From: Thermofilum sp.
Lineage (GTDB): Archaea; Thermoproteota; Thermoprotei; Thermofilales; Thermofilaceae
DNA: 11,356 bases
Assembly: GCA_020832965.1 (NCBI GenBank)
Contig: JAJHRM010000064.1
Span: forward strand, 1-11,356
Reading direction: 5' to 3'
The notes under the pieces were generated by a model. It was not told the DNA's origin. It searched no databases and worked only from the letters and a program-made list of their open reading frames with translations. A program made the translations under genes and the position numbers. Below are positions 1 to 6,869 of the stretch, piece after piece (position 1 is the stretch's first letter; each line of letters begins with the position of its first letter).

Positions 1-1830
1 CTGAAAAGTGCATATTCCTTACCGGTCGCCGAAAACTTCTACGCTGAGGTACTAGAGTATGCTAATGGAAGCTGGACGAGCAGGTACCTACTTGTCAACG
101 ACCATACGCTCAGCACAAGTACCGTGGCTGAAATCTTCATCGTAAGAACCGACCCCTCCTCGGGACTCCAACCGGTAAGCGTTCTGGTGGACGGGGCACC
201 GTACAAGCCATCCGGTAGAACCGGTGCGTTGTGGTTTTCATACATCGTTCAGCTGGACGGGAAGCCCCGCTCCCTGACTATTTCTTTCCGGAGAACCTCG
301 CCAATACCCGCCCTCTGCGGGATAGTCGGGATACAATCGCCATCACAGCTTCTTCCCGGCGAAAATTTGACTGAGCCTCAGCTCCCAGGCTTCATGCCAG
401 CAGGGTATAGGGTTGAGCTGCTTCTGAGCTCGTGGAGCGACGCGTACGCGTTGTTTGACAAGCCTTTCTTCGTTTTAAACGCCTCCTCAGCGAAGATCCT
501 CGGCCAAGAACTTGTAGCCATGGACGTTATAGTACCGTTTCCAAACGTCACTGTGGGTCGAAGCTTTATAAAGGGTGGTCTCTGGTACCTCTACATTCGG
601 CCAGGTATGGATGGCAAGGTGGCTTTCCCGCCCTACGACTTCCGGGCAGTGTACGTGAACCACCCAGGATTCAAGGGGAGGAATGACAGCTTAATCCCGG
701 CTAGGCCCCCCCACGTTGCGTTTTATCTCACTCCGCAATTGTCAATAGCGGAAGATATTAGCCAGTACACAGTAAGAGTGGCTGTAGCGTTGCCAGAGAC
801 CATCTGCAACATCAAAGATTACACGTATCGAATAGTACCCCCTCAGGGCAGCTACGTTAGTGAGGGGGCCGTCCTCCTCGGAGAAAACACGACGCTGACC
901 ATCAGATTCTTTTCTGGAGGCATATCCATAGGGGACCTAGTCGTGTACACCCCACCCCCAAACCTCCTCGTGCAGCCGCCAATCTACACCCTGAGAGTGA
1001 AATTCACAGACTCCCAGGGCAACCCTGTCAACAACACCGCCTTCATAGTCTATTCGAGGGGGGTGCCCGTGTATAGGGGCTTCACGAGTACCGGGTACGC
1101 TGAGGTGTGCCCGCTACCTAGTGGAAGCTACGACGTAGTAGCCTACATAGGCTCAACGGCCATAGGCAGGGGTAGAGTTAGCGTTTCCGGCGACACCAGC
1201 ATGGCTCTGCAGACAAACACCACTACGGTGAGGTTTCAACTCGTCCGCCAAGGTACTGGTGAGGTTTTAACCACGTATACAGCCGTGCTGAGGGGGGCAG
1301 CGGTGATGAGAGCTAACAGTTCCCGGAGCGGTGTAGCAGAGTTCCACGGTGTGCCTCCAGGCAGCTACAGGCTTGAAGTCTACTGGAATGGCACGCTGCT
1401 GGCCTCCTACGATGTAGCCATAGACTACTCGACCGCCGATAGGGTCCTCGCAGTGCAGGCCTACAAGCTACAGCTGCTCGTAAGGAACCTGCTGGATCAG
1501 CCTGCCAAAGGCATACAAGTGGTCCTAGTGGGAAGGGGTCTTTCGAAAACGGGGGTGACCGATGAGATGGGCAGAGTAGACTTCGGCTACGTTCCAGCCG
1601 GGAACTACACATTAATTGTTGAGCAAGCTGCCCCCCAGAGACTGGAAGTAACCCAGGATACCTTCAGAGTCGTCCAGATCGATGAAGTGGCAAAAATCTA
1701 TGGATTCCCCGTGACTGGGCGGGTTCTCACATTAATCATTGGCACCGCGTCTATCCTTGCATTAATTCTGGTGGCGTTGAAAGCGGTGAAAAGTTTTATT
1801 CGTAGGGGTAAAGGCGTGGTAGAGGTGTAA
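1..1830 (+). CDS. Surface-anchored protein with tandem beta-sandwich repeats, 5' end missing
   Basis: The reading frame is open from base 1, so the N-terminus and any signal peptide lie outside the window; 609 residues plus the stop are visible. The C-terminus has a single hydrophobic helix (about residues 574-595) followed by a basic tail (KAVKSFIRRGKG), which suggests an extracellular protein held by one C-terminal membrane anchor. Three successive segments (about residues 329-400, 410-475 and 490-550) repeat a pattern of strand, D/N-P-turn, G-x-A/V-E/D-F and P-x-G-x-Y. This is typical of carboxypeptidase-regulatory/Ig-like beta-sandwich modules. About eleven N-x-S/T sequons are scattered through the protein, as expected of archaeal S-layer-associated glycoproteins. 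No catalytic motif is visible. Its role (adhesion, stalk or substrate binding) is unknown. An ATG at 469-471 or a GTG at 124 could be mistaken for the start, but the upstream frame continues with similar composition. Confidence 0.85.
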   Translation: MKSAYSLPVAENFYAEVLEYANGSWTSRYLLVNDHTLSTSTVAEIFIVRTDPSSGLQPVSVLVDGAPYKPSGRTGALWFSYIVQLDGKPRSLTISFRRTSPIPALCGIVGIQSPSQLLPGENLTEPQLPGFMPAGYRVELLLSSWSDAYALFDKPFFVLNASSAKILGQELVAMDVIVPFPNVTVGRSFIKGGLWYLYIRPGMDGKVAFPPYDFRAVYVNHPGFKGRNDSLIPARPPHVAFYLTPQLSIAEDISQYTVRVAVALPETICNIKDYTYRIVPPQGSYVSEGAVLLGENTTLTIRFFSGGISIGDLVVYTPPPNLLVQPPIYTLRVKFTDSQGNPVNNTAFIVYSRGVPVYRGFTSTGYAEVCPLPSGSYDVVAYIGSTAIGRGRVSVSGDTSMALQTNTTTVRFQLVRQGTGEVLTTYTAVLRGAAVMRANSSRSGVAEFHGVPPGSYRLEVYWNGTLLASYDVAIDYSTADRVLAVQAYKLQLLVRNLLDQPAKGIQVVLVGRGLSKTGVTDEMGRVDFGYVPAGNYTLIVEQAAPQRLEVTQDTFRVVQIDEVAKIYGFPVTGRVLTLIIGTASILALILVALKAVKSFIRRGKGVVEV

Positions 1831-1844
1831 TCACCACGGAAGCC

Positions 1845-2468
1845 TTGAAAACCTGGGAGAGAAGCTGGAAAAGCGAGGTACTGGACTACATAAAGCTTGG
1901 AAAGATGTACGAGCCTAAGCCGGAAGACTTCGTGCTGCTGCTAGCGTACCTCGACGGGAAGTCTCCAATATACGGTGATGAAGTCCTCCACTTCATAGTG
2001 GCGATCTACCCCTATGTCGAGGTGAGTCTCTCCCCCTCGTTCTTCCTACCCTTCTCGGCGGAGGTGGAGAGGACGCTTAAGAACCTCTTGGACAGAAAGC
2101 TTGTCGCAAGGACTAAGCAACTATACAGAGGCTCGGAGAGAAACATCATTAAAATCACTGAGGAGGGTGTTGACGACGCGAGGAGGCTGCTCAAGCTCTT
2201 CAGCGACAACTGGCTCCTCCTGAGAAAAACCGTTGTGCGGCCGGGCCTTGAAGTCGTAAATGAGCTGGAAGCACTAAAGAAAACGTATAATGGGAAAAGC
2301 GTATCCGAGCTGATGAGGGTTCTTGCCACAAAAATCGGCACCGAGGGCGCACAGTTCATTTCACACCTAGCAACGGGCAGTGATTGTGGGTGGGTGAGCT
2401 ACGTGTACTATTTGGCCCGGCAAATCTCCAGCGAGCATGCTCGCACCCCCATTTCATCCTGGTTGTAG
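1845..2468 (+). CDS. Small winged-helix-like protein, possibly related to YwgA-type regulators
   Basis: This 207-residue soluble protein lies 14 bases after the surface-protein stop and is probably co-transcribed with it. No ATG or GTG is available in frame between the preceding in-frame stop (1809-1811) and the TTG at 1845, so TTG is taken as start. The nearest SD-like GAGGTG (1822-1827) is rather far away, and an ATG 20 codons in is the alternative. Residues about 26-110 read as helices, then an ExxLxxLLDRKLVAR helix, a beta-wing (residues 91-105) and ITEEGVDDARRLL. This is the usual layout of a winged helix. The xPFSAEVERTLKNL stretch loosely recalls the G/L-PFS-x-E-x(3)-L pattern of YwgA/Panacea-like domains, but I cannot confirm that family. 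The C-terminal 80 residues are unrecognised. Its position suggests it regulates or is coupled to the surface protein; that is inference. Confidence 0.7.
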   Translation: MKTWERSWKSEVLDYIKLGKMYEPKPEDFVLLLAYLDGKSPIYGDEVLHFIVAIYPYVEVSLSPSFFLPFSAEVERTLKNLLDRKLVARTKQLYRGSERNIIKITEEGVDDARRLLKLFSDNWLLLRKTVVRPGLEVVNELEALKKTYNGKSVSELMRVLATKIGTEGAQFISHLATGSDCGWVSYVYYLARQISSEHARTPISSWL

Positions 2469-2545
2469 GGGCGACTCACTGCATCCCGTGTCTGCTCTGG
2501 GGTCATTGTCTCATTCATCTATCTTCGGTCCCCGTGCGTTGGAGC

Positions 2546-2556
2546 CTTAAAAAATA
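2546..2556 (+). promoter_or_regulatory. Orphan TATA-like box
   Basis: CTTAAAAAATA sits in GC-rich surroundings, more than 260 bases before the next start codon. An archaeal transcript from it would begin near 2575-2580, at the left side of the stem-forming stretch. Inferred from position and composition only. Confidence 0.3.
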
Positions 2557-2605
2557 TGCCGCGCCGTGGCTCCTCCTCCGGGGAACGAGCCATGCCATTA
2601 CGCAA

Positions 2606-2667
2606 TGATGCTTGGGCGTTTTTGCCAGCCATTCTCGCGTTAAGGCGAACCCGCACTGCAAGCATCA
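2606..2667 (+). ncRNA. Candidate structured RNA core (9-bp stem with inner hairpin)
   Basis: TGATGCTTG (2606-2614) is perfectly complementary to CAAGCATCA (2659-2667). The 44-base loop holds GGC/GCC (2615-2617 region with 2623-2626) and TCGC/GCGA (2634-2637 with 2645-2648) pairings. The upstream TATA-like box supports independent transcription. No box C/D pair, tRNA arms or RNase P core could be assembled, so the class is unknown, and chance pairing remains possible. Confidence 0.25.
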
Positions 2668-2795
2668 ATAGGTCGTCTAACCCCTACCATCCCCGCGAAG
2701 TAGCTGTGGACCATGTTGCAATGCACCTCTTGCGGCTTAGCGGAGATAGAACCCGGCTATGAAACATCTGGAGGGAAAAGCACAATATCAACCTG

Positions 2796-2803
2796 TTTTA
2801 AAA
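2796..2803 (+). promoter_or_regulatory. TATA box of the reductase gene
   Basis: TTTTAAAA, centred about 20 bases before the ATG at 2820 and about 41 before the GTG at 2841. With the usual archaeal spacing of about 26 bases, transcription would start near 2825, just inside the longest reading frame. This leaves open whether the GTG at 2841, preceded closely by AGGGAG, is the true start. Confidence 0.5.
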
Positions 2804-2819
2804 GTGATGGGCACCTGAT

Positions 2820-3953
2820 ATGGGGGTCACGCAGGGAGATGTGGATATCTTGGGTGCTGGACCAGCTGGCCTGCAAGTGGCGAGGTTTCTTTTACGGCGA
2901 TGCAGTTCTGACGTATACCTCTACGAGGAGCATGGGAAGATCGGTCGCCCTATACACTGCACGGGGCTAGTTAGCCTGGAGGGTTTAAGAAAAGCGATTG
3001 GCGTAACTGGTAAAGATTTGATCATCAATGCCTTCAGGGGGGCATTCTTCTTTTCCCCCTCTCATCTAAAATTGCTGGTTGAGCGGCCCACGACTGTTGC
3101 TGTGCTAGTTGATAGGGAGAGGCTCGAAGAATACCTTTACGAGGAGGTACTATCCTTAGGTGCTCGTGTAGCACTTGGACGCAGGGTGGATTTTACAGAT
3201 TTCTGCTCGATTGTTAAACGTAAGAATAGCTTTGGGGTAGTTGCGGGCGGAGTCAGGTACCTCGATGACGCTAAGAAAATTTTTCTCTTGCCAGCCCTCC
3301 AATATGATATAAAGGTTGAGGATGCCGTGGGCATTCATGACCACGTCTTCATATTTCTTGGGGAGAAGTTCTCCCACGGCCTCTTCGCATGGGCAATCCC
3401 CATGGGCGACGATACCTACAAGGTAGGCGTTGCCAGTAGGGGGAAAACGCTCCTCAGAATGAAGTACCTCCTCAAGGCGCTCAGCGAAGTGGGGATAGTT
3501 CCGCAACGAATCGTCAGGGTGTATGGAGGTTTAGTTTACACTGGTGGGCTAGTAGAAAGAGTGGTACGCGGTGGTCTGCTTTACATAGGTGATGCCGCTG
3601 GCCAGACAAAGCCCACCACGGGGGGAGGACTAGCTTATCTTTCCCTTGCGGCTAGAATCCTTAGCAGTGCGATCAGCAATGGTAAGCCGTATTCCTACGA
3701 GAAGAAAGTAAAGGGGGTTCTGGGGCCTGAAATAAAGCTGCAATTTGCTCTGAGAAAAATGCTGAATAGCATGAGTGACTCCGAGCTTGACGACGTTTTC
3801 AGGGGTATTAAGGAGATGGGAGGCGAAGAACTAGCAAGTAGAGAGGGCTCCATGGATCAGCAGGCACCATTAATCAGAAAAATAAGTGTTAAGTATTTAC
3901 TGGGCAGGCCGAGCTTCGCTCTCAAACTTTTATTCAAATACTTCCTCGGCTAG
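2820..3953 (+). CDS. Geranylgeranyl reductase family FAD-dependent oxidoreductase
   Basis: This 377-residue flavoprotein resembles archaeal geranylgeranyl reductases, which saturate the isoprenoid chains of membrane lipids or their precursors. The N-terminal Rossmann motif is GAGPAG (residues 12-17), followed by the acidic YEEH end of strand 2. The IGRPIHCTGLVS stretch (about residues 41-52) is the family's hallmark. FAWAIPMGDDTYKVGVA in the middle matches the substrate-side W/F-x-x-P-x-G region, and YIGDAAG-x(5)-TGGG (about residues 256-270) is the second FAD-binding site. It is slightly shorter than many family members (about 390-450). Base composition is a little more AT-rich than in the surrounding genes. 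The start is uncertain: ATG 2820 gives seven extra residues before the flavin strand, while GTG 2841 fits the TATA position better. Some paralogues act on other polyprenyl substrates or are of unknown function, so lipid reduction is likely, not proven. Confidence 0.88.
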   Translation: MGVTQGDVDILGAGPAGLQVARFLLRRCSSDVYLYEEHGKIGRPIHCTGLVSLEGLRKAIGVTGKDLIINAFRGAFFFSPSHLKLLVERPTTVAVLVDRERLEEYLYEEVLSLGARVALGRRVDFTDFCSIVKRKNSFGVVAGGVRYLDDAKKIFLLPALQYDIKVEDAVGIHDHVFIFLGEKFSHGLFAWAIPMGDDTYKVGVASRGKTLLRMKYLLKALSEVGIVPQRIVRVYGGLVYTGGLVERVVRGGLLYIGDAAGQTKPTTGGGLAYLSLAARILSSAISNGKPYSYEKKVKGVLGPEIKLQFALRKMLNSMSDSELDDVFRGIKEMGGEELASREGSMDQQAPLIRKISVKYLLGRPSFALKLLFKYFLG

Positions 3954-4527
3954 ACACATAATCGTAGCCCATCTTTAGAGCATTCATATTGACCTCCAGT
4001 GTTTTACCCTTGAATCGCTCACTTAGAACGCTAGACACTTCCTCGAGCGACAAGTCAACGGTTTTGGAGCCTATGAGGGCGCCCAGCATGACTATGTTGG
4101 ACGATATCGGGGATCCCGCCTTCACAGCTAACTCGTTAGCATTGAGGAGTATTGTTTTTAGGCCGAGGCTTTTGAGAGCTTTCTTTAAATCTTCTCGATT
4201 CACGGGTTTACTTGCAGGTGGAGGGAGGAAGAAGTCGTTTACTATCAAGACCCCTGAAGGTGATAGTAGAGGCACCCTTCTAAGGGTTTCTATGATTTCC
4301 AAGCCCACCAGCACGTCCGCCTCCCCCTCGGTGACTATTGGTGAAAGTACGCCCCTGCCGTACTTTACGAAGACGACAACGGACCCTCCTCTCTGGCTTA
4401 AGCCATGCACTTCGCCGCCTCTCACGTTGTAACCCTTCCTCACTAGTGCTTGCCCAAGTATAGTCGCAAGCGTTATTTGCCCCTGCCCACCTACTCCAGC
4501 TATAGCTAAAGCCCTCTTTACACCCAT
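3934..4527 (-). CDS. iorB: Indolepyruvate:ferredoxin oxidoreductase, beta subunit
   Basis: This 197-residue small subunit is the pyruvate-ferredoxin-oxidoreductase gamma-type domain. The N-terminus shows the signature GVGGQGQ (residues 11-17), then RGGEVHGLSQRGGSV (about residues 36-50), which is characteristic of 2-oxoacid:acceptor oxidoreductase gamma domains. It follows a conserved V-L-V-G-L-E segment and the N-x-V/M-L-G-A helix near residue 145. Together with IorA it converts aryl pyruvates, CoA and oxidised ferredoxin into arylacetyl-CoA, CO2 and reduced ferredoxin in the cytoplasm. Its ATG lies four bases after the iorA stop. GGGGTG at 4538-4533 on the minus strand, overlapping the end of iorA, makes a good ribosome site, so the pair is translationally coupled. 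Its 3' end overlaps the convergent reductase gene by 20 bases. Length is normal for the family. Confidence 0.96.
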   Translation of the reverse strand: MGVKRALAIAGVGGQGQITLATILGQALVRKGYNVRGGEVHGLSQRGGSVVVFVKYGRGVLSPIVTEGEADVLVGLEIIETLRRVPLLSPSGVLIVNDFFLPPPASKPVNREDLKKALKSLGLKTILLNANELAVKAGSPISSNIVMLGALIGSKTVDLSLEEVSSVLSERFKGKTLEVNMNALKMGYDYVSSRGSI

Positions 4528-4530
4528 AAT

Positions 4531-4538
4531 CTCACCCC
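4531..4538 (-). promoter_or_regulatory. Ribosome binding site of iorB
   Basis: Minus-strand GGGGTGAG spans the last bases and stop codon of iorA and ends three bases before the iorB ATG. It is complementary to the archaeal 16S 3' end (ATCACCTCC), and supports coupled translation and the chosen iorB start. Confidence 0.7.
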
Positions 4539-6403
4539 GTAACGCTCTTCACGGGACGTATCGCTTTTGCTGGGCAGATTGAGACGCACACTCCGCAGCC
4601 CACGCATACGTCCGGCAGGATCAATATCCTGTCTCCCTCCCGCACTATCGCTGGGCAAGAGAACTTATCCACGCATACTCCACACTTTATACACTTCTCC
4701 TGGTCAATGAAGTAGGGGACAATTTCCTCCCCCCGAGACCTCTTTCTCCTCAGCTCTATTAGGGCGCAGGGCCTCCTGGAAATAACGACAGCTGGCCTCT
4801 TATTCTCCCTCACGTACCTTATCGCCCTCTCAGCAACGTCCCTCACCTCATTGATGTTGTACGCGTCCACGACCTCGACAAATCCCACTCCCGCGGCTCT
4901 TGCTAGATCCTCGATTTTTACGACCTGCCTAGGCTCTCCTGCCGGACCGTAGCCGCTGCCTGGGTGCGGCTGGTGCCCCGTCATTGCAGTTATCCCGTTA
5001 TCCATCACTACCACGAGTAGTGGGATGTTGTTGTAGACAGCGTTTATCAGCCCAGGTATCCCTGCGTGGTAGAAGGTTGAGTCACCTATAAAAGCCACCA
5101 CGGGGTCCTGGCTGAACTTGGCAATACCCGACCCTATACCCAAGGAAGCGCCCATACACCACATAACGTCTGCTGTGTTGAAGGGCGGGTAGAAGCCTAG
5201 GGAGTAGCAGCCGATGTCGTTGGTATAGACGGGCTTGATCCTCGAACGGGCAACCGCTAGTTTAACAGCGTAGTAGGTTGCCCTGTGGGGGCACCCCGCG
5301 CAGAGTACCGGTGGTCTAGCGGGTAGCTCTAGGCTGATCCTTACCGGTGTCGGCGGGGAATAGGGTACTCCGGCGATCTTGCTTATTGCTGAAGCGACTA
5401 TTGGAGTGCTTAGCTCGCGGACACGCGGTATGAGGTTTTTCCCGAAGATCTGCGCCTTCAAGCCCTCCTCGTAGGCAATCACCTTGAGCCTGTCCTCAAC
5501 GACGGGTTCCAGCTCCTCAACTACTAGAACCCTCTCGAAGTTCAAGGCTTGGATGGCGAGCTTTCTGGGCAGCGGGAAGGTTGATGAAAGCTTAAATATC
5601 GTTGGGTTAATGTTGAGCCTCTCCAAAGCCTCCTTCACATAAGCGTAGCTGGCCCCTGAAGCCACTATTGCCAGCTCCTTAGACCCCTCCTCAACCCAAT
5701 TATACTTAAAGCTTGACAGGTCCTCCTCAAGCCTCCTCACCCTGTCGAGAGCTTTTTGATGGCTAACCAGGTCGTATGGCGGTAGGCAGCACCACCTCTC
5801 GGGGTCCCTGTGGAAAGCAGGTTTCCTCTCAAGTTTCACCAGCCCCCCCAGCTTCACCTCGCCACGGCTATGAGCCAGCCTAGTGGTCGTCCTCAAGAAT
5901 ACAGCTGTTTCGTATTTTTCAGATAAGTCGAAGAGGTCGCGTGTCATGTCCTTCGCCTCCTGGGGCGAAGCTGGCTCGAACACCGGTATGTATGAATGGA
6001 TGCCATAAATCCTGTTGTCCTGCTCGTTTTGACTGCTATGAGCACTGGGGTCGTCCGCAGTCACTATCACAAGCCCACCCAGAGCACCCGCATAGCCCAA
6101 GCTCATCAGGGAGTCTGAGGCAACATTAACACCCACGTGCTTCATAGCGGTCAATGCTCTTAGCCCCATCATCGAGCCACCTATGGCCACCTCCAGCGCC
6201 ACTTTCTCGTTTACACTCCACTCCACATAAACGCCGTAGCGCTCCCCCACCTCAGCCAGCGTCTCAACGATCTCCGTCGACGGCGTCCCAGGGTAGGCTG
6301 TAGCGATTGAGATGCCTGCCTCGAGAGCCCCCCTGGCTATGGCCTCGTTCCCAAGTAGAAGCTTAACTTCGCCCGGGGACCCTTCAATAGTGCTTTTCGG
6401 CAC
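4532..6403 (-). CDS. iorA: Indolepyruvate:ferredoxin oxidoreductase, alpha subunit
   Basis: This 623-residue catalytic subunit uses thiamine pyrophosphate and iron-sulfur clusters to oxidatively decarboxylate indolepyruvate and other aryl pyruvates from aromatic amino acid breakdown. The visible order is a PYR domain beginning LLLGNEAIARGA (about residues 15-26) with YPGTPSTEI; a transketolase-C-like middle part; CAGCPHRATYYAVK; DIGCYSLGFYPPFNTAD and CMGASLGIGSG; the TPP/Mg-binding GDSTFYHAGIPGL (about residue 440) with VMDNGITAMTGHQPHPG; and a C-terminal two-cluster ferredoxin domain. The cluster motifs are CxxCxxCx5CP (about residues 571-584) and CxxCxxCxxxCP (about residues 600-611). All expected motifs are intact and length matches archaeal IorA. 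The start is a GTG at 6403; a TATA-like box centred about 24 bases upstream suggests a leaderless message. It forms an operon with iorB and is divergent from the SecB-like gene. Confidence 0.97.
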   Translation of the reverse strand: MPKSTIEGSPGEVKLLLGNEAIARGALEAGISIATAYPGTPSTEIVETLAEVGERYGVYVEWSVNEKVALEVAIGGSMMGLRALTAMKHVGVNVASDSLMSLGYAGALGGLVIVTADDPSAHSSQNEQDNRIYGIHSYIPVFEPASPQEAKDMTRDLFDLSEKYETAVFLRTTTRLAHSRGEVKLGGLVKLERKPAFHRDPERWCCLPPYDLVSHQKALDRVRRLEEDLSSFKYNWVEEGSKELAIVASGASYAYVKEALERLNINPTIFKLSSTFPLPRKLAIQALNFERVLVVEELEPVVEDRLKVIAYEEGLKAQIFGKNLIPRVRELSTPIVASAISKIAGVPYSPPTPVRISLELPARPPVLCAGCPHRATYYAVKLAVARSRIKPVYTNDIGCYSLGFYPPFNTADVMWCMGASLGIGSGIAKFSQDPVVAFIGDSTFYHAGIPGLINAVYNNIPLLVVVMDNGITAMTGHQPHPGSGYGPAGEPRQVVKIEDLARAAGVGFVEVVDAYNINEVRDVAERAIRYVRENKRPAVVISRRPCALIELRRKRSRGEEIVPYFIDQEKCIKCGVCVDKFSCPAIVREGDRILILPDVCVGCGVCVSICPAKAIRPVKSVTG

Positions 6404-6414
6404 AATGTTTTAAT
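6404..6414 (+). promoter_or_regulatory. Promoter of the SecB-like gene (BRE/TATA)
   Basis: AA at 6404-6405 (BRE-like) and TTTTAAT at 6408-6414, centred 27 bases before the GTG at 6438. No SD precedes that GTG. Spacing fits a leaderless transcript beginning at or next to the start codon. The box lies in the region that is the start site of iorA on the other strand. Confidence 0.55.
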
Positions 6415-6422
6415 CTCCGTGG

Positions 6423-6434
6423 TTTATTAAACTT
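6423..6434 (-). promoter_or_regulatory. Promoter of iorA (BRE/TATA)
   Basis: Minus-strand TTTAATAAA (6431-6423), preceded by AA at 6434-6433. Its centre is about 24 bases before the iorA GTG at 6403, the spacing expected for a leaderless transcript. A GGAG at 6418-6415 (minus strand) is an alternative weak SD, 11 bases from the start. Confidence 0.55.
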
Positions 6435-6437
6435 AAT

Positions 6438-6839
6438 GTGAGAATCTCACTTACGTATACGTACATACACGCAGAAAAACTTTCAGAATACGCAGGCGCC
6501 CAATTAAACGTTAATATTCAGATCACTTTCCCAGCCTCAACGATCATCAGTGGCGAGGAATTGGTAGCGGAGTTTTTAGCAAACGTTTCGAGCGTGCCAG
6601 CCTTCTTCAATGTCTCTTTAAGGGGTAGGGTCGTGATCTCCGCACCCTCGAGGGAACTGCAGGAACTGCAAGATAAGCTTAGGAGTGGGAAGTCGGACCC
6701 CCAGCTTCTCCAAATGCTGACTTCAAACGTATTCTTCGAGACAATGCTCCTGCTCAGGGAGCTGGGCATCCCGCCATCCATCCCTGTACCACAACCACCC
6801 CAGCCGAGACCAGAGGATTCCGCAAAGTACCACGTGTAG
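6438..6839 (+). CDS. Small conserved-looking protein with SecB-like fold pattern
   Basis: This 133-residue cytoplasmic protein has no signal peptide or membrane segment. It begins with strand-like stretches (residues 2-11, 22-31, 42-51 and 55-68: ISLTYTYIHA, LNVNIQITFP, ELVAEFLANV and FFNVSLRGRVVIS). A short charged helix (70-83) follows, then a longer helix NVFFETMLLLRELG (97-110), and a proline-rich tail IPPSIPVPQPPQP (111-123). Four antiparallel strands, then a helix starting with N-x-x-F and ending near G-x-P-x-I/L-x-x-P, is the order found in SecB-type chaperones, so a SecB-like fold is a reasonable inference; sequence identity to bacterial SecB is not apparent. The GTG start has no SD but has a TATA box 27 bases upstream. 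It heads a run with the next gene 30 bases away. Function could be protein holding/export or an unknown regulatory role. Confidence 0.75.
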   Translation: MRISLTYTYIHAEKLSEYAGAQLNVNIQITFPASTIISGEELVAEFLANVSSVPAFFNVSLRGRVVISAPSRELQELQDKLRSGKSDPQLLQMLTSNVFFETMLLLRELGIPPSIPVPQPPQPRPEDSAKYHV

Positions 6840-6856
6840 ACAGAGCTTAACGGGTA

Positions 6857-6861
6857 GGAGG
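6857..6861 (+). promoter_or_regulatory. Strong ribosome binding site
   Basis: GGAGG eight bases before the GTG at 6870. This decides the start of the 296-residue protein and indicates internal translation in a shared transcript with the upstream gene. Confidence 0.75.
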
Positions 6862-6869
6862 CGTACCCA

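Larger units (their letters stand above)
2469..2819. other. 351-base intergenic region, possible structured RNA
   Basis: No convincing gene is visible: the short frames here use arginine CGN codons unlike the neighbours and show no family motifs. What can be seen is an AT-rich TATA-like box at 2546-2556, a bulged hairpin with stem GGCTC/GAGCC (2568-2572 with 2587-2591), a 9-bp perfect stem TGATGCTTG/CAAGCATCA (2606-2614 with 2659-2667) enclosing a smaller TCGC/GCGA hairpin, and the promoter of the downstream reductase at its right end. The stem set is compatible with a small RNA of roughly 100-130 bases starting near 2575. No known RNA family is recognised. Confidence 0.4.

Noticed and set aside
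1313..1612. A 99-residue antisense open frame within the surface-protein gene.
   Set aside because: Composition is low-complexity and cysteine/arginine-rich, as expected of a reverse-frame shadow; no start signals are present.
2641..2700. Minus strand contains GCGGGTTCGCC, reminiscent of a tRNA T-arm.
   Set aside because: The T-stem does not close and no acceptor, D or anticodon arms can be built around it.
2740..2760. ATAGAACCCGGCTA resembles the conserved ACAGAACCCGGCTTA segment of RNase P RNA.
   Set aside because: The matching 5' core (GGAAAGTCC-like) and a partner able to form helix P4 were not found upstream, so the likeness is probably chance.
2713..2970. Open frame starting MLQCTSCG, resembling the start of a zinc ribbon.
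   Set aside because: There is no second CxxC pair, and it runs for half its length in another frame of the flavoprotein gene, whose motifs are unmistakable.
3156..3506. A 116-residue open frame antisense to the flavoprotein gene.
   Set aside because: It mirrors conserved coding sequence on the other strand and has no promoter, SD or family motif of its own.
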